A stretch of DNA of 64,000 bases from Roseitalea sp. MMSF_3546 (GCF_030732865.1 NZ_JASHKB010000006.1:1-64000); one strand, 5' to 3'; numbered from the stretch's first letter, positions 53,701-63,797 are shown. The notes: generated by a model from the letters alone, not told the origin. Translations and numbers: made by a program.

Positions 53701-53918
53701 CCGTTTCCGGCGGCAAGCGTCCCGATGCCGACGCGCTCGCCGACACCGCCTGGGAAAAGCTCGTCGCGCTGGTGCGCCACTACATGGACCCGCGCACCGG
53801 CTATGTCTCCCACGCCGCGCCCGACGAGAGCGTGACCCATCGAAACGACTACGATCACCTCGCCCGCTATCTGGAATGGGCAAACGCCCCGCCCGCGCAA
53901 GGGGACCGGCATGGCTGA
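50790..53918 (+). CDS. addB: AddB, double-strand break repair nuclease subunit
   Basis: 1042 residues from ATG 50790, overlapping the preceding stop by one base. The N-terminal region has TIYLPTRRAARELRSVF and RLDPADHRNRMLRAEA. The C-terminal RecB-like nuclease has ELTGRADRIDLRADGRADIIDFKTG with the DFKT catalytic core. I see no C-terminal four-cysteine cluster as in Bacillus AddB, in line with alphaproteobacterial members. With AddA it resects double-strand ends and loads RecA. It overlaps addA by 8 bases. Confidence 0.95.
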   Translation: MSEPRTRYIHPNVFTVAPGTPFLPALARALCEGTLVDGFAHDGDPMTLARATIYLPTRRAARELRSVFVDLLGRRSALLPAIHALGEFDEDAAAFAGDGAAALDIPPAIEPLERQLALGTLIARWTEAMTDDLHALYGEERLTTPVSTADAFWMAGDLAALIDQMATEGVHFAQIEAAAHADVSQWWQVTLAFLDIVKSTWPDYLAERNRLDPADHRNRMLRAEAARLRANPPDGPVIAAGSTGSIPATAELIATIARLPRGAAVLPGYDTAMDEATLALLDAPGDVASVIGHPQYGMRKLVRAIGVVPSAIAALGPDLPPALAGRRAWVAAALAPVPRTADWAALRDTLDARAFDDVAILHAANERAEALAIACALRETILAPGATAALVTPDRNLARRVAAELARFSITADDSGGVPFDRTPHGTLLALVLDLAHGEADPAALLALLKHPLAHFGAAPEVHDAAVQRLEMMVLRGSVGRIRMADFRAFAETGLGQWSDERRRKPDWFATIGSATFDAVRALAGRIETAFAPLCALATAQAPTLNAAARASVLALEAVARDDCGDHGPLYDGESGKALADLLARLVQSAVPVAVTLDEWPDMVRALTASIALKPPAGGHPRIAIWGTLEARLQTVDRIVLGGLNEGTWPAQTANDAFLSRPMKAEIGLEPPERRIGLAAHDAQMALGQAEIVLTRSVRAGGAPAVASRWLQRLETLAGADTTARLHAAGQRFAELARAVDAPVVATPASRPAPAPPPAARPPRLSVTDVETLRRDPYALYARKVLRLRPLEPLVRDPDFADRGALIHQVMEAAVRARIDFTAPDAADRLARIARMVFDDEALPAEIDTIWWTRMGAAIPHLVAWEAGRDDAIVQRLAEVPAGPAPIADTGVELTGRADRIDLRADGRADIIDFKTGAAPSGARVEQLDAPQLPLEAALLARDGFAQARGHAPGDLVYVRLGPRGEVEPQPVSGGKRPDADALADTAWEKLVALVRHYMDPRTGYVSHAAPDESVTHRNDYDHLARYLEWANAPPAQGDRHG

Positions 53919-56900
53919 GCCGCGCACGGACAAGCCGGTGCCCGATGCGCGCACCCGCGCCGACCAGGCCCGCGCCGCCGACCCGGCCAATTCGGCCTGG
54001 GTCTCGGCCAATGCCGGCTCGGGCAAGACCTATGTGCTGGCCACACGCGTCATCCGCATCCTGCTTTCGGGCGCCGACCCTTCCCGCATCCTGTGCCTGA
54101 CCTATACGCGCGCCGCCGCCGCCGAGATGAAGGGCCGCGTCTTCTCGCGGCTGGGCGCCTGGGTGACCATGTCGGACGCCGAGCTGCGTGCCGAACTGGC
54201 GGCGATCGACGACAGGCCCGCCGATGCCGAGCGATTGCGCCTGGCCCGCACGCTCTTTGCCCGCGCGCTGGAAACGCCCGGCGGGCTGAAGATCCAGACC
54301 ATCCATGCCTTTTGCGAGGCGTTGCTGCATCGGTTTCCGCTGGAGGCCAATATTGCCGGCCATTTCGAACTCATCGACGCCCAGGCGCAGGCCCTGCTCG
54401 TCGCCCAGGCCCGGCGCGGATTGCTGACGGGCGAGGCGGCACGCGCCGCCGGCACCGGCGAGGCCGTCATTCGCCTTCTTGCCGTCACCGGCGAGGACGG
54501 CATGGACAAGCTGCTCGACGAGATCGTCGCACGGCGCCTGACCATCACGCGCCTGCTGCGCCGGTTCGGCACGGGCGGCGACCGGCGAGCGATCTATCGC
54601 GAGGCGTTCGGCTTCGGCGCTCACGACACGCAGGCAGACATTGCCGCAAGCTGCTGGCCGCTGCCGGGCCTGACGCCCGACATCCTCGAACGGCTCTCCG
54701 GCGACCTGCCCGAGGCCGGCGCCAAGGCCGCCCGAGAGCTTGCCGAAACCGCCATTGCCGCCGGCGCGATCGCCGATCCGATGGAGCGGCTGTCGGCGCT
54801 CGAGCCGTGCTTCCTGACGAAGGCCGGCGCGCCGCGCGGCACCAAGCCCCTGTTTTCGGCGGCCACCCGCAATGCCCTTGCCGATTTCGAGATCCGCTAT
54901 CGCGCCGCTTTCGATCATTTCGCCGCGATCCGCGACCGCGTCCTGCTGCTGCGCGAGGTCGAGGCGACGCTCGACGTGTTCGCCATCGCCGACGGGCTGA
55001 TCGCCCGCTACGAGGCGCTCAAGCGCGCCCGCGGTCTTCTCGATTTCGACGATCTGATCGACCGCACCGCGCAGATGCTGCTGCGCCGGGAGGCCGCGCT
55101 CTGGGTCCGCTACAAGCTCGACCAGGGCATCGATCACATCCTCGTCGACGAGGCCCAGGACACCTCGCCCGACCAGTGGGACGTCATCCGCACGCTCGCC
55201 GACGAGTTCTTCGCCGGCCACGGCGCCCGGCAGACCGCGCGTTCGGTCTTCGCGGTGGGCGACGAAAAGCAGTCCATCTACTCGTTCCAGGGCGCCGACC
55301 CGGACAAGTTCGCCGACACGCGCAATCACTTCGCCGAGACCACGAAGGCGGCCGAACGCCCGTTCGCGCCGGTCGAACTGCAGGTCTCGTTTCGTTCGAC
55401 GCAGGCCGTTCTTGACGCCGTCGACCGGGTCTTCGACGATCCCGCCCGCCGCGCCGGGCTGAGCCGCGACGATCGGCCGGTGCGCCACCGGGCGTTGCGA
55501 CGCGGCGCGCCGGGCCGCGTCGAGGTCTGGGAGCGCGTGGACAAGCAAAAGGCCGAGGGCTCGGGCGACTGGGCCGAGCCGGTCGCCGCCGCCGCCGAGC
55601 CTTCCGCGATCCTCGCCCAACGCATCGCCGAGACGATCGCGGGCTGGCTGCGCGCCGGCACGGTGATCGAGGCGACCGGCAGGCCGATCGTGCCGGGCGA
55701 CATTGTGGTCCTCGTGCGCAGCCGCGATGGTTTCGCCGGGGCGCTGTCGCGGGCGCTCAAGGACCGTAGCGTCGATGTCGCCGGCGCCGACCGGCTGACC
55801 ATGACCGACCATATCGCGGTGCTCGACCTGATCGCGCTCGGTCGCGTGCTGCTCAACCATGCCGACGATCTTTCGCTCGCAGCGCTTCTGAAGAGCCCGC
55901 TTTTCGGCCTCGACGAGGACGCCCTGTTCCGTTTCGCCCATGGCCGTGACGGCGCGACGCTGTGGAGCCGCCTCGAGGAGGCCGCCGAGGCGGGCGACGA
56001 CATCGCCGCCGCCGTCATCGGCCGGTTGCGCGACTGGTCGGCCCGCGCCCGCCGGCTCCCCGTGCACGAGTTCTACGCCCATGTGCTGTCGGCCTGCGAC
56101 GGCCGGCGCAGGCTTGTCGGCCGGCTCGGCCCGGAAACCGCCGACGTTCTCGACGAATTCGTCGCGCTCACGCTGGCCGCCGAGCAGACCGGCCCGCCGG
56201 CGCTCGAGACCTTCCTGAACACGCTCGAGCACCACGCGCCCGAGATCAAGCGCGAGATGGACCCGGCGCGCGGCGAGGTGCGGATCATGACGGTGCATGG
56301 CGCCAAGGGGCTGGAGGCGCCCATCGTGTTCCTGGTCGATCGCGGCAGCGCGCCGTTCGAATCCCGCAAGGCACCGGCGCTGGTCGGCGTCGACGTGCCG
56401 AGCATGGGCGATCCGGCCGACATCGGCCTGTTGTGGCGCGGCCTGCCGAAACCGTGCTCCTCGGTGCAGGAGAATGCCATGGCGCGCATGCGCCAGGCCG
56501 CGATCGAGGAATACCGCCGGCTTCTGTATGTCGGCATGACGCGCGCTGCCGATCACCTGATCGTCGCCGGCTATCGCGGCCTTCGGCCGACCACGGAAAC
56601 GACCTGGCACGACATGGTCAGCCAGGCGCTGATACCGGCGAGCGATGCGATCGATACCGGCCATGGCACGCTCTGGCGATTTCCGGCCGGGCTCGGCGAA
56701 CTGCCCACCGCCACGCCCGATGCGTCGGCCGAACCGGCCGCGTCATGGGCCGCACCGGCCGGCTTTGCTGCCCCGGCGCCGGCCGAGCCGCCCGCCGCCC
56801 GCCCGCTCGTGCCCTCGGGCGCCTCGGCCCTTGCCATCGATCCCGACACGGTCGACGCGGCCATCGAAGCGCCCGCCTCGCTGCTCGACACGCTCGATGG

Positions 56901-57456
56901 GGCCGGCCGCGCGACCGGCGCCGCGGCCCGGCGCGGCACCATGGTTCACACCCTTTTGCAGATGCTGCCCGACGTGGCCGCCGCCGAGCGCGAGAACCGC
57001 GCCCGCGCCTGGTGCCGTCGCGTCGATCCGCGCGCGGGCGAGGCCGAGATCGAGGCGCTGCTCGCCCCGGTCATGGCGATCCTGGACGACGAACGCTTCG
57101 CCCCGCTGTTCGGCCCGCAATCGCTCGCCGAGGTGCCGGTCATGGGCACGCTCGATCTGGGCGGCGAGGCGCGCGCCGTCTCCGGCGTGATCGACCGGCT
57201 GGCGATCCACGGCGAAGAGGTGCTGCTGGTCGACTACAAGACCGGCCGCAACCCGCCGCGCGAGGCCGGCGCGGTCTCCGAAGGCCACAGGCGGCAGATG
57301 GCGCTTTACGATGCGCTCGTCGCCCGGCTCTATCCGGGCCGGCGCGTGCGCGCGGCGCTGCTTTTCACCGAGGAACCGGTCATGGTCGAACTGCCCCGCA
57401 CCATGCTGGAGCAGGCGCTCGCGGGCCTGGCGCAGGGCAGCCGATCGGCGTGTTGA
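53911..57456 (+). CDS. addA: AddA, UvrD-like helicase-nuclease
   Basis: 1181 residues from ATG 53911. It shows Walker A NAGSGKTYVLATRV (near residue 33), helicase motif II ILVDEAQDTSPDQWDVI, motif III GDEKQSIYSFQGAD, motif VI RRLLYVGMTRAADHLIV, and the C-terminal nuclease with LVDYKTGRNPP and QMALYDALVARLYPG. It is the motor of the AddAB complex, the RecBCD counterpart of alphaproteobacteria. The thioredoxin gene follows after 67 bases. Confidence 0.96.
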   Translation: MAEPRTDKPVPDARTRADQARAADPANSAWVSANAGSGKTYVLATRVIRILLSGADPSRILCLTYTRAAAAEMKGRVFSRLGAWVTMSDAELRAELAAIDDRPADAERLRLARTLFARALETPGGLKIQTIHAFCEALLHRFPLEANIAGHFELIDAQAQALLVAQARRGLLTGEAARAAGTGEAVIRLLAVTGEDGMDKLLDEIVARRLTITRLLRRFGTGGDRRAIYREAFGFGAHDTQADIAASCWPLPGLTPDILERLSGDLPEAGAKAARELAETAIAAGAIADPMERLSALEPCFLTKAGAPRGTKPLFSAATRNALADFEIRYRAAFDHFAAIRDRVLLLREVEATLDVFAIADGLIARYEALKRARGLLDFDDLIDRTAQMLLRREAALWVRYKLDQGIDHILVDEAQDTSPDQWDVIRTLADEFFAGHGARQTARSVFAVGDEKQSIYSFQGADPDKFADTRNHFAETTKAAERPFAPVELQVSFRSTQAVLDAVDRVFDDPARRAGLSRDDRPVRHRALRRGAPGRVEVWERVDKQKAEGSGDWAEPVAAAAEPSAILAQRIAETIAGWLRAGTVIEATGRPIVPGDIVVLVRSRDGFAGALSRALKDRSVDVAGADRLTMTDHIAVLDLIALGRVLLNHADDLSLAALLKSPLFGLDEDALFRFAHGRDGATLWSRLEEAAEAGDDIAAAVIGRLRDWSARARRLPVHEFYAHVLSACDGRRRLVGRLGPETADVLDEFVALTLAAEQTGPPALETFLNTLEHHAPEIKREMDPARGEVRIMTVHGAKGLEAPIVFLVDRGSAPFESRKAPALVGVDVPSMGDPADIGLLWRGLPKPCSSVQENAMARMRQAAIEEYRRLLYVGMTRAADHLIVAGYRGLRPTTETTWHDMVSQALIPASDAIDTGHGTLWRFPAGLGELPTATPDASAEPAASWAAPAGFAAPAPAEPPAARPLVPSGASALAIDPDTVDAAIEAPASLLDTLDGAGRATGAAARRGTMVHTLLQMLPDVAAAERENRARAWCRRVDPRAGEAEIEALLAPVMAILDDERFAPLFGPQSLAEVPVMGTLDLGGEARAVSGVIDRLAIHGEEVLLVDYKTGRNPPREAGAVSEGHRRQMALYDALVARLYPGRRVRAALLFTEEPVMVELPRTMLEQALAGLAQGSRSAC

Positions 57457-57523
57457 CCGAGCTTGAAAGCCCGCGCGAAAAACCCCAAATGCTTCGCGAC
57501 AGACAAGAACGAGGAGGTCCGCC

Positions 57524-57847
57524 ATGGCGACCGTGAAAGTCGACAACAGCAATTTCCAGTCCGACGTTCTGGGCGCGTCCGAGCCGGTCGTGGTGGATTT
57601 CTGGGCCGAATGGTGCGGCCCGTGCAAGATGATCGCCCCGGCGCTCGAGGAGCTTTCGGGCGAACTGGACGGCAAGGTCCGGATCGCCAAGGTGAACATC
57701 GACGAAAACCCCCAGATCGCCGCGCAATACGGCATCCGGTCGATCCCCACGCTCTACATGTTCAAGAACGGGGAGGTGGTCGACCAGATGATCGGCGCCG
57801 TGCCCAAGGGCAAGTTGTCCGACTGGATGAAGAGCGCCATCGCCTGA
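57524..57847 (+). CDS. trxA: Thioredoxin
   Basis: 107 residues with the active site [10 protein letters not shown] (Cys31, Cys34), cis-Pro in [11 protein letters not shown] and the C-terminal [12 protein letters not shown] helix. It is a canonical cytosolic disulfide reductant. A good ribosome site (ACGAGGAGGTCCGCC) precedes it. It ends the addBA-trxA unit, closed by a terminator. Confidence 0.97.
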   Translation: MATVKVDNSNFQSDVLGASEPVVVDFWAEWCGPCKMIAPALEELSGELDGKVRIAKVNIDENPQIAAQYGIRSIPTLYMFKNGEVVDQMIGAVPKGKLSDWMKSAIA

Positions 57848-57871
57848 TCGCGATCGGCATGCCACCGGCGC

Positions 57872-57897
57872 AAGCCCGGCCGCAGCGCCGGGCTTTT
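57872..57897 (+). terminator. Intrinsic terminator after trxA
   Basis: The stem AAGCCCGGC (57872-57880) pairs perfectly with GCCGGGCTT (57887-57895), with a 6-base loop, followed by TTTT and a further T-rich stretch. Confidence 0.85.
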
Positions 57898-57977
57898 GCT
57901 TTGCCCGTCAGGCCCTTGACGCGGCCGCGCCACCTCATGCAAAGCCGCGCACGACATCACGAAGGACCTTGCGCCCC

Positions 57978-59081
57978 ATGGGTTTCAAATGCGGCATTGT
58001 CGGCCTGCCCAATGTGGGCAAGTCGACGCTCTTCAACGCCCTGACGAAAACGGCCGCCGCGCAGGCGGCCAACTATCCGTTCTGCACCATCGAGCCCAAT
58101 ACGGGCGAGGTCGCCGTGCCAGACCCGCGCCTTCGCGAGATCGCCGCGATCGCCAAGTCGAAGGAAGTGGTGCCCACGCGCATTTCCTTCGTCGATATTG
58201 CCGGGCTGGTGCGCGGCGCCTCCAGGGGCGAGGGCCTCGGCAACCAGTTCCTCGCCAACATCCGCGAGGTCGACGCGATCGTCCATGTGCTGCGCTGTTT
58301 TGCGGATGACGATGTCACCCATGTCGAGGGCCGCGTCGATCCGGTCGCCGACGCCGAGACCGTCGAGACCGAACTGATGCTGTCCGACCTCGACAGCCTG
58401 GAGCGGCGCATCGTGCAGGTGCGCAAGCGCGCCACCGGCAAGGACAAGGAGGCAACGACCATCCTGCCCGTGATGGAGCGGGCGCTGGCGCTGCTCCAGG
58501 ACTCACGGCCCGTGCGGCTGATGCTCGACGGCATCGCGGCCGAGGATCTGGCGATCCTGAAGAGCCTGAACCTCCTGACGTCCAAGCCGGTGCTCTATGT
58601 CAGCAACGTGGCCGAGGACGAGGCGGCGACCGGCAATGCGCAGTCTGAGGCGGTCGAAAAGATGGCCGCCGAGCAGGGCGCCTCGAGTGTCGTCATCTCG
58701 GCGGCGATCGAAGCCGAGATCGCCCAGTTGGATGCGGACGAAGCGGCCGAGTTTCTCGACACGCTCGGGCTCGAAGAGCCCGGCCTCGACCGGCTGATCC
58801 GCGCCGGCTACGAACTGCTCGACCTGATCACCTTCTTCACGGCCGGCCCGAAGGAGACGCGCGCCTGGACCGTCGGCAAGGGCGCCCGGGCGCCGCAGGC
58901 CGCCGGCCAGATTCACACCGATTTCGAAAAGGGCTTCATCCGCGCCCAGACCATCGCGTTCGACGACTATGTCGCGCTCGGCGGCGAGACCGCCGCCAAG
59001 GAAGCCGGCAAGGCCCGCGACGAGGGCAAGGACTATGTGGTGCGCGACGGCGACGTGATGCTGTTCAAGTTCAACGTGTGA
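57978..59081 (+). CDS. ychF: Redox-regulated ATPase YchF (Obg-family)
   Basis: 367 residues from ATG 57978. The nucleotide motifs are G1 [16 protein letters not shown]3 [21 protein letters not shown] and NxxE in place of NKxD (YVSNVAEDE), which explains the preference for ATP over GTP. The C-terminal TGS domain is visible ([31 protein letters not shown]). YchF/OLA1 binds ribosomes and the 26S-like degradative machinery and affects the oxidative stress response. It stands alone after the trxA terminator. Confidence 0.97.
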   Translation: MGFKCGIVGLPNVGKSTLFNALTKTAAAQAANYPFCTIEPNTGEVAVPDPRLREIAAIAKSKEVVPTRISFVDIAGLVRGASRGEGLGNQFLANIREVDAIVHVLRCFADDDVTHVEGRVDPVADAETVETELMLSDLDSLERRIVQVRKRATGKDKEATTILPVMERALALLQDSRPVRLMLDGIAAEDLAILKSLNLLTSKPVLYVSNVAEDEAATGNAQSEAVEKMAAEQGASSVVISAAIEAEIAQLDADEAAEFLDTLGLEEPGLDRLIRAGYELLDLITFFTAGPKETRAWTVGKGARAPQAAGQIHTDFEKGFIRAQTIAFDDYVALGGETAAKEAGKARDEGKDYVVRDGDVMLFKFNV

Positions 59082-59157
59082 ACCGGCACGCGCGGCACCG
59101 AGGGTCTGCTGCGTATCACCACGGGCCGTGCCGTCCCGCCCTGGCAGCCGCCGTCGG

Positions 59158-59367
59158 TCAGGCGTGCTTGTCGCCGCGCGTGTTCATGCCGAGCACCGAA
59201 TAGAGCGCGCAGCGCGACAAGGCGCCGGTGGCAAGAAGGATCACCCCGGCAAGGGCGACGATCCAGCCCCACCCGCCCATATCGACAAGAAAGAACAGGG
59301 CCAGAAGGACGATCCCCGCGACGATGCGGATGATGCGGTCGGTCTTGCCGACATTGACTTCAAACAT
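59158..59367 (-). CDS. DUF2892 (YgaP-like) small membrane protein
   Basis: 69 residues from ATG 59367: MFEVNVGKTDRIIRIVAGIVLLA, then GWGWIVALAGVILLATGALSRCALYSVLGMNT. Two membrane helices and the RCALYSVLGMNT tail are typical of DUF2892 proteins, whose function is unknown; some are fused to rhodanese domains as in YgaP. It lies downstream of the EamA and apt genes on the same strand. Confidence 0.88.
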   Translation of the reverse strand: MFEVNVGKTDRIIRIVAGIVLLALFFLVDMGGWGWIVALAGVILLATGALSRCALYSVLGMNTRGDKHA

Positions 59368-59440
59368 TGACCATCTCCATGGGTTCGCTTGCGGTATGGT
59401 CATGTATCGACGATTGCTGATAGAGCCGCCTTGCGGCAGA

Positions 59441-60316
59441 TCAAGTCGCACGCCAATGGCCACCGCGCAGCTTCACGATGCCCGAGGAGATGGCGAGACC
59501 GGCCAGGATGAGCGCGCCGCCGGCGAAGACCGGCCAGCCCGGCCGCTCGCCGAGAAAGACGATGCTCGCCAGCACCGAAACCGCCGGCATGAGCATGATG
59601 AAGGGCGTGACCTGCGAGACCGCGTTGCGCCGCATCAGGTCGAACCAGATCGCATAGGCCAGCGCGAAGGTGACCAGCGCGATGAAGGCAAGCCCGGACC
59701 AGGCGGCCGGCGAGGCGGTGGTCAATGCGGTCCACTGGCCGGATTCGAAGGCGATCGTGAAGATCAGCAGTTGCGCGGCGCCATGGAGCGAAACGCGCCT
59801 GAGCAGCACCGCGCCGTCGTCGCGCCCCAGCTTTGCGATCAGCACCTGGCCAAGTCCCCAGACCGCGCCGCCGACGGTCATCAGCACGACGAAGAACGGG
59901 TCGGGCCGCTGCGCGGGCAGACCCGCGATGACGATCACCCCGGCAAGCGCCAGCACGAATGCGCCGAGCTTGGAAGGCCGAAACGCTTCGGTGCCCAGCA
60001 GCCACGCCCACAGCACGGCCAGCGGCACCTGAAACTGCGCGATGATCACACCGGTGGAGGCCTCGAGCCCCCTGAGCGCCGAGAAGATCAGCGCCGCCTG
60101 CCCGGAAACGGCAAACAGCGCGATCAACGCGGCAGCGCCCTGCGGCGTCGCCGCCGGCCGACGATCGATCGCCATGAGCACGAGCGCCGTGGCCGCAAAG
60201 CTGATCGCCATGATCAGGATCGGAGGGAACTGCTCCATGGTCGGCTTGATGACGGTGAATCCCAGGCCCCACATGGACACGACGAAGACGGCCAGAGCGA
60301 TATCGCGCGCATTCAT
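59441..60316 (-). CDS. EamA/DMT-family transporter (YdcZ/RhaT-like exporter)
   Basis: 291 residues, ten membrane helices in two EamA repeats: ALAVFVVSMWGLGFTVIKPTMEQFPPILIMAISF at the start, FVVLMTVGGAVWGLGQVL in the second half, and a C-terminal LILAGLAISSGIVKLRGG. The family exports amino acids or metabolites such as O-acetylserine, but the substrate here is not known. It begins 7 bases after the apt stop and is probably cotranscribed. Confidence 0.88.
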   Translation of the reverse strand: MNARDIALAVFVVSMWGLGFTVIKPTMEQFPPILIMAISFAATALVLMAIDRRPAATPQGAAALIALFAVSGQAALIFSALRGLEASTGVIIAQFQVPLAVLWAWLLGTEAFRPSKLGAFVLALAGVIVIAGLPAQRPDPFFVVLMTVGGAVWGLGQVLIAKLGRDDGAVLLRRVSLHGAAQLLIFTIAFESGQWTALTTASPAAWSGLAFIALVTFALAYAIWFDLMRRNAVSQVTPFIMLMPAVSVLASIVFLGERPGWPVFAGGALILAGLAISSGIVKLRGGHWRAT

Positions 60317-60323
60317 GGTGCAG

Positions 60324-60863
60324 TCAGTCGCCTTCGAACTCGATCAGCGTGCGCACCGGCACGCCGAGCGCCTCGATCTTGCCGCGCCCGCCAAGGTCGG
60401 GCAGGTCGATGACGAAACAGGCCGCGATCACGTCCGCGCCCATCTGCTGGAGCAGCTTGACCGCGCCTTCGGCCGTCCCTCCGGTTGCGATCAGGTCGTC
60501 GACGAGGATGACCTTCTCCCCCGCCCGGACCGCATCCTTGTGCATCTCCATCTCGTCGACGCCATATTCGAGGCTGTAGGCGATGCGCACGGTCTCATGC
60601 GGCAGCTTGCCCTTCTTGCGGATCGGCACGAACCCGGCCGAGAGCTGATGCGACATCGCCCCGCCCAGGATGAAGCCGCGCGCCTCGACCCCGGCAATCT
60701 TGTCGATCTTCGTGCCGGCATAGGGATGCACCAGTTCGTCGACCGATCGCCGGAACGCCGAGGCGTTGCCGAGCAGCGTGGTGATGTCGCGGAAGACGAT
60801 GCCCGGCTTGGGATAGTCGGGTATGGAGCGGATCGCTGCTTCGAGCGTTTCGCGAAGTGTCAT
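60324..60863 (-). CDS. apt: Adenine phosphoribosyltransferase
   Basis: 179 residues from ATG 60863. It shows [57 protein letters not shown], and the PRPP-binding motif [16 protein letters not shown]. The enzyme converts adenine and PRPP to AMP (purine salvage). The gene lies downstream of the cytochrome bc1 operon, after its terminator. Confidence 0.96.
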   Translation of the reverse strand: MTLRETLEAAIRSIPDYPKPGIVFRDITTLLGNASAFRRSVDELVHPYAGTKIDKIAGVEARGFILGGAMSHQLSAGFVPIRKKGKLPHETVRIAYSLEYGVDEMEMHKDAVRAGEKVILVDDLIATGGTAEGAVKLLQQMGADVIAACFVIDLPDLGGRGKIEALGVPVRTLIEFEGD

Positions 60864-60928
60864 CGATGGCGGCCTCGCACGGATTTCAAACGCGCCATTG
60901 ATAGTCAGTCGGCACGCCCGGGCCAACG

Positions 60929-60952
60929 AAAAAAGGGCGCCGAAGCGCCCTT
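60929..60952 (-). terminator. Intrinsic terminator of the cytochrome bc1 operon
   Basis: On the minus strand AAGGGCGC (60952-60945), a TTCG tetraloop and GCGCCCTT (60940-60933) are followed by a T-run (to 60929). It lies 27 bases after the cytochrome c1 stop. The UUCG loop makes it a strong terminator, so apt needs its own promoter downstream of it. Confidence 0.9.
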
Positions 60953-60978
60953 CATGGTCATCGGGCCGGCCGGGCCGA

Positions 60979-61815
60979 TCAGTGATCAAGCCGCGACCAG
61001 ACCTGCTTCTTGGTCAGATAGAGCAGCGCGGCGAAGATCAGAAGGAAGACCATGACCCTGAAGCCCAGTTCCTTGCGTTCCTCCATGTTCGGCTCGGCCG
61101 CCCACATCAGGAAGGCCGCGATGTCCTTGGACATGTTCGAGACGGTCGCGGGCGTGCCGTCGTCGAACTCGTGCATGTCGGGATAGAGCGGCTGGGCCAT
61201 CGCCAGCGCCACGCCACTGGCGAAATAGGGGTTGTACCACAACCCGTCCGGCACGGTGACGTCCTCGGGGACTTCCTCCTCGTAGCCGGTCAGAAGCGAG
61301 TAGATGTAGTCGGGCCCGTTTTCGGCATACATGCGGAACGGGTCGAGCACGAAGGCGGGAAAGCCGCGAATGGGCGCGCGTGCCTTGGCGATCAGCGACA
61401 GGTCCGGCGGATAGGCGCCGCCATTGGCCGCGCGCGCCGCTTCCTCGTTCGGGAAGGGCGAGGGGAACGTGTCGGCCGGCGTCGCCGGCCGGAAGAACAT
61501 GTCGCCGAATTCGTCCGGGCCGTCCTCGACCTCGTACTGGGCGGCCAGCGCCTCGATCTGATCGTCCGAATAGCCGAGATCGGAAAGGGTCCGGAACGGC
61601 ACCAGGCTCATGGCGTGGCAGGCCGAGCAGTTCTCGACATAGATCTTCAGTCCGCGCTGAAGCTGGGCGCGGTCGAAGGTGCCGAACGGTCCGGCGAACG
61701 ACCAGTCCTGCTCGCGCGGATCCTTCTTGGGATATTCGGTGGCGGCCTGGGCGCTCGCGGCAACCAGTCCGAGCGCGATCGCGGCGGCACCGAGCTTTGC
61801 AATCAACTGTTTCAT
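60979..61815 (-). CDS. petC: Cytochrome c1 of the bc1 complex
   Basis: 278 residues from ATG 61815, with a Sec signal ending ASAQA. The heme c site is CSACHAM (near residue 63). The axial Met and membrane anchor lie in the C-terminal half ([14 protein letters not shown], then [24 protein letters not shown]). It accepts electrons from the Rieske protein and passes them to a soluble cytochrome c. It is a separate gene from cytochrome b, unlike the fbcH fusion of Bradyrhizobium. Confidence 0.96.
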   Translation of the reverse strand: MKQLIAKLGAAAIALGLVAASAQAATEYPKKDPREQDWSFAGPFGTFDRAQLQRGLKIYVENCSACHAMSLVPFRTLSDLGYSDDQIEALAAQYEVEDGPDEFGDMFFRPATPADTFPSPFPNEEAARAANGGAYPPDLSLIAKARAPIRGFPAFVLDPFRMYAENGPDYIYSLLTGYEEEVPEDVTVPDGLWYNPYFASGVALAMAQPLYPDMHEFDDGTPATVSNMSKDIAAFLMWAAEPNMEERKELGFRVMVFLLIFAALLYLTKKQVWSRLDH

Positions 61816-61844
61816 TGCCTTGTCCTTGTCCTTGGTGCCGTCCG

Positions 61845-63161
61845 TCAGCCCTTGTCCTGAGGCGCGGCCGTGGCGCCGCTTGGCTGCTGTGCGCCGCCGC
61901 CCTTCTTCGCGGATTTCTCCAGCACCGCCTCGGTGATCGAGTTGGGCAGCCGCCGCGGTCTTTCGATCAGGCCGAGCAGCGGCATGACGATCACGAAGAA
62001 GGCGAAGTAGAAGGCCGTGGCGAACTGCGCCATGGCGACATAGATGCCCTCGGCCGGCTGCGACCCGAGCCAGCCAAGGAAGATGGAATTGGCGACGAAC
62101 AGCCAGAAGAACAGCCGATACCAGGGCCGGTAGACCGCCGAGCGCACCTTGGAGGTGTCGAGCCAGGGCACGACGAACAGGATGAGCACGGCGCCGAACA
62201 TGGCGATGACGCCGCCCAGCTTGGCCGAGATCGGGCCGATATCGAAGGTGATCGCGCGCAGGATCGCGTAGAACGGCAGGAAGTACCATTCGGGCACGAT
62301 ATGCGCCGGCGTCACCATGGGATCGGCCGGGATGTAATTGTCCGCATGGCCCAGATAGTTGGGCATGTAGAAGACGAAATAGGCATATGCGGCCAGGAAG
62401 ATGACCAGCGCGAACGCATCCTTGATCGTCGCATAGGGCGTGAACGGCACGGTGTCGGTCTTCGACTTGACCTCGATGCCCGTCGGGTTGGTCTGCCCGG
62501 TCACATGCAGCGCCCAGATATGCAGGATGACCACGCCCGCGATCATGAACGGCAGCAGATAGTGCAGCGAGAAGAAGCGGTTGAGCGTCGGGTCGCCGAC
62601 CGCATAGCCGCCCAGCAGAAGCTCCTGGATCGGCACGCCGATGATCGGAAAGGCGGTGAAGAAGCCGGTGATCACGGTGGCGCCCCAGAACGACATCTGG
62701 CCCCAGGGCAGCACATAGCCCATGAAGGCGGTCGCCATCATCAGCAGATAGATGATGCAGCCCAGGATCCACAGCAATTCGCGCGGCGCCTTGTAGGAGC
62801 CGTAATAGAGCCCGCGTGCGATGTGCAGATACACCGCCACGAAGAAGAACGAGGCGCCCACCGCATGCATGTAGCGCAACAGCCAACCCGAGTTGACGTT
62901 GCGCATGATGTGCTCGACGCTGTTGAAGGCCTTGTCGGCGTCGGGCACATAGTGCATGGCCAGAACCACGCCGGTGAGGATCTGCACCACCAGCATGATC
63001 GAGAGCATGCCGCCGAAGGTGTAGGCGTAGTTTAGATTGCGCGGCACCGGGAACGCAACGAAGCTGTCATACATCAGCCGCGGCAGCGGCATGCGATCGT
63101 CGACCCATTTTCCGACGCCGGACTTGGGCGTGTATGTGCCATGCTGTTCGTGCTGAGCCAT
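61845..63161 (-). CDS. petB: Cytochrome b of the bc1 complex
   Basis: 438 residues. Eight membrane helices with the heme-binding His pairs in helices B and D. The quinol-site motif is [13 protein letters not shown], and [18 protein letters not shown] forms part of the Qo region. The C-terminal tail is Gly/Ala/Gln-rich. It carries hemes bL and bH and both quinone sites. It is encoded 13 bases after the Rieske gene and 29 bases before cytochrome c1. Confidence 0.97.
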   Translation of the reverse strand: MAQHEQHGTYTPKSGVGKWVDDRMPLPRLMYDSFVAFPVPRNLNYAYTFGGMLSIMLVVQILTGVVLAMHYVPDADKAFNSVEHIMRNVNSGWLLRYMHAVGASFFFVAVYLHIARGLYYGSYKAPRELLWILGCIIYLLMMATAFMGYVLPWGQMSFWGATVITGFFTAFPIIGVPIQELLLGGYAVGDPTLNRFFSLHYLLPFMIAGVVILHIWALHVTGQTNPTGIEVKSKTDTVPFTPYATIKDAFALVIFLAAYAYFVFYMPNYLGHADNYIPADPMVTPAHIVPEWYFLPFYAILRAITFDIGPISAKLGGVIAMFGAVLILFVVPWLDTSKVRSAVYRPWYRLFFWLFVANSIFLGWLGSQPAEGIYVAMAQFATAFYFAFFVIVMPLLGLIERPRRLPNSITEAVLEKSAKKGGGAQQPSGATAAPQDKG

Positions 63162-63174
63162 TGCTTATGCCTCC

Positions 63175-63750
63175 TCAGACCTGGTCGGTGCCGACGATCA
63201 GTGTCGTCCCGTCGGCGAACACATAGGGCGGCAACGGCAGGTTGGTTGCGGCAGGTCCGCGCAGGATGCGCCCGACCATGTCGAACACCGACCCGTGGCA
63301 CGGGCAGAACCACCCCTCGGGCGCGTTGTCCACGGTGTTGGGCACACAGCCCAGATGGGTGCAGGTGGCCGAGACGATGACCCAGTTGGCCGGCTCGCCG
63401 TCCGGACCCGAGATGCGCTCGCGGGCCGGAACGAATTCCTTCATGTCGCCTTCGCCAAGATCGTCGGCAGCGGCGATCTCCTCGTCGAGCAGTTGCCGGA
63501 TGAAGTAGGGCTTGGAGCGCCACGTCACCACAATGGTCCCGCCAGGCGAGATCGCGCCCAGGTCCACGGTGATCGGAAGGCCGGCGGCGCGCACCTGGGC
63601 ATCGGGGCGCATCTGGTCGATGAACGGCCAGGCCGCGGCGGCCGCGCCGACCGCGCCCATCATTCCGGTTGCAACATAGATGAAGTCCCGGCGGGTCGGC
63701 AGCTCGCCGTCCTGCTCCTGGCCCGTGTCATTGTGGGTCGCGTCGGTCAC
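63175..63750 (-). CDS. petA: Rieske iron-sulfur protein of the bc1 complex
   Basis: 191 residues from GTG 63750 (GGAAAGGACGTCTCC upstream). The twin-arginine signal TRRDFIYVATGMMGAVGAAAAAWPF acts as the membrane anchor. The 2Fe-2S ligands lie in CTHLGC and CPCHGS. It moves electrons from quinol to cytochrome c1. It is the first gene of the operon petA-petB-petC. Confidence 0.96.
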   Translation of the reverse strand: MTDATHNDTGQEQDGELPTRRDFIYVATGMMGAVGAAAAAWPFIDQMRPDAQVRAAGLPITVDLGAISPGGTIVVTWRSKPYFIRQLLDEEIAAADDLGEGDMKEFVPARERISGPDGEPANWVIVSATCTHLGCVPNTVDNAPEGWFCPCHGSVFDMVGRILRGPAATNLPLPPYVFADGTTLIVGTDQV

Positions 63751-63797
63751 GGAGACGTCCTTTCCTGGACAACGAAATATGCGTCAAAAAGTCAGGA

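Noticed and set aside
53530-56664. A 1044-codon open frame antisense to addB and addA.
   Set aside because: The opposite strand carries all AddAB motifs; the antisense product is repetitive Arg/Ala/Gly sequence with no family similarity I can see.
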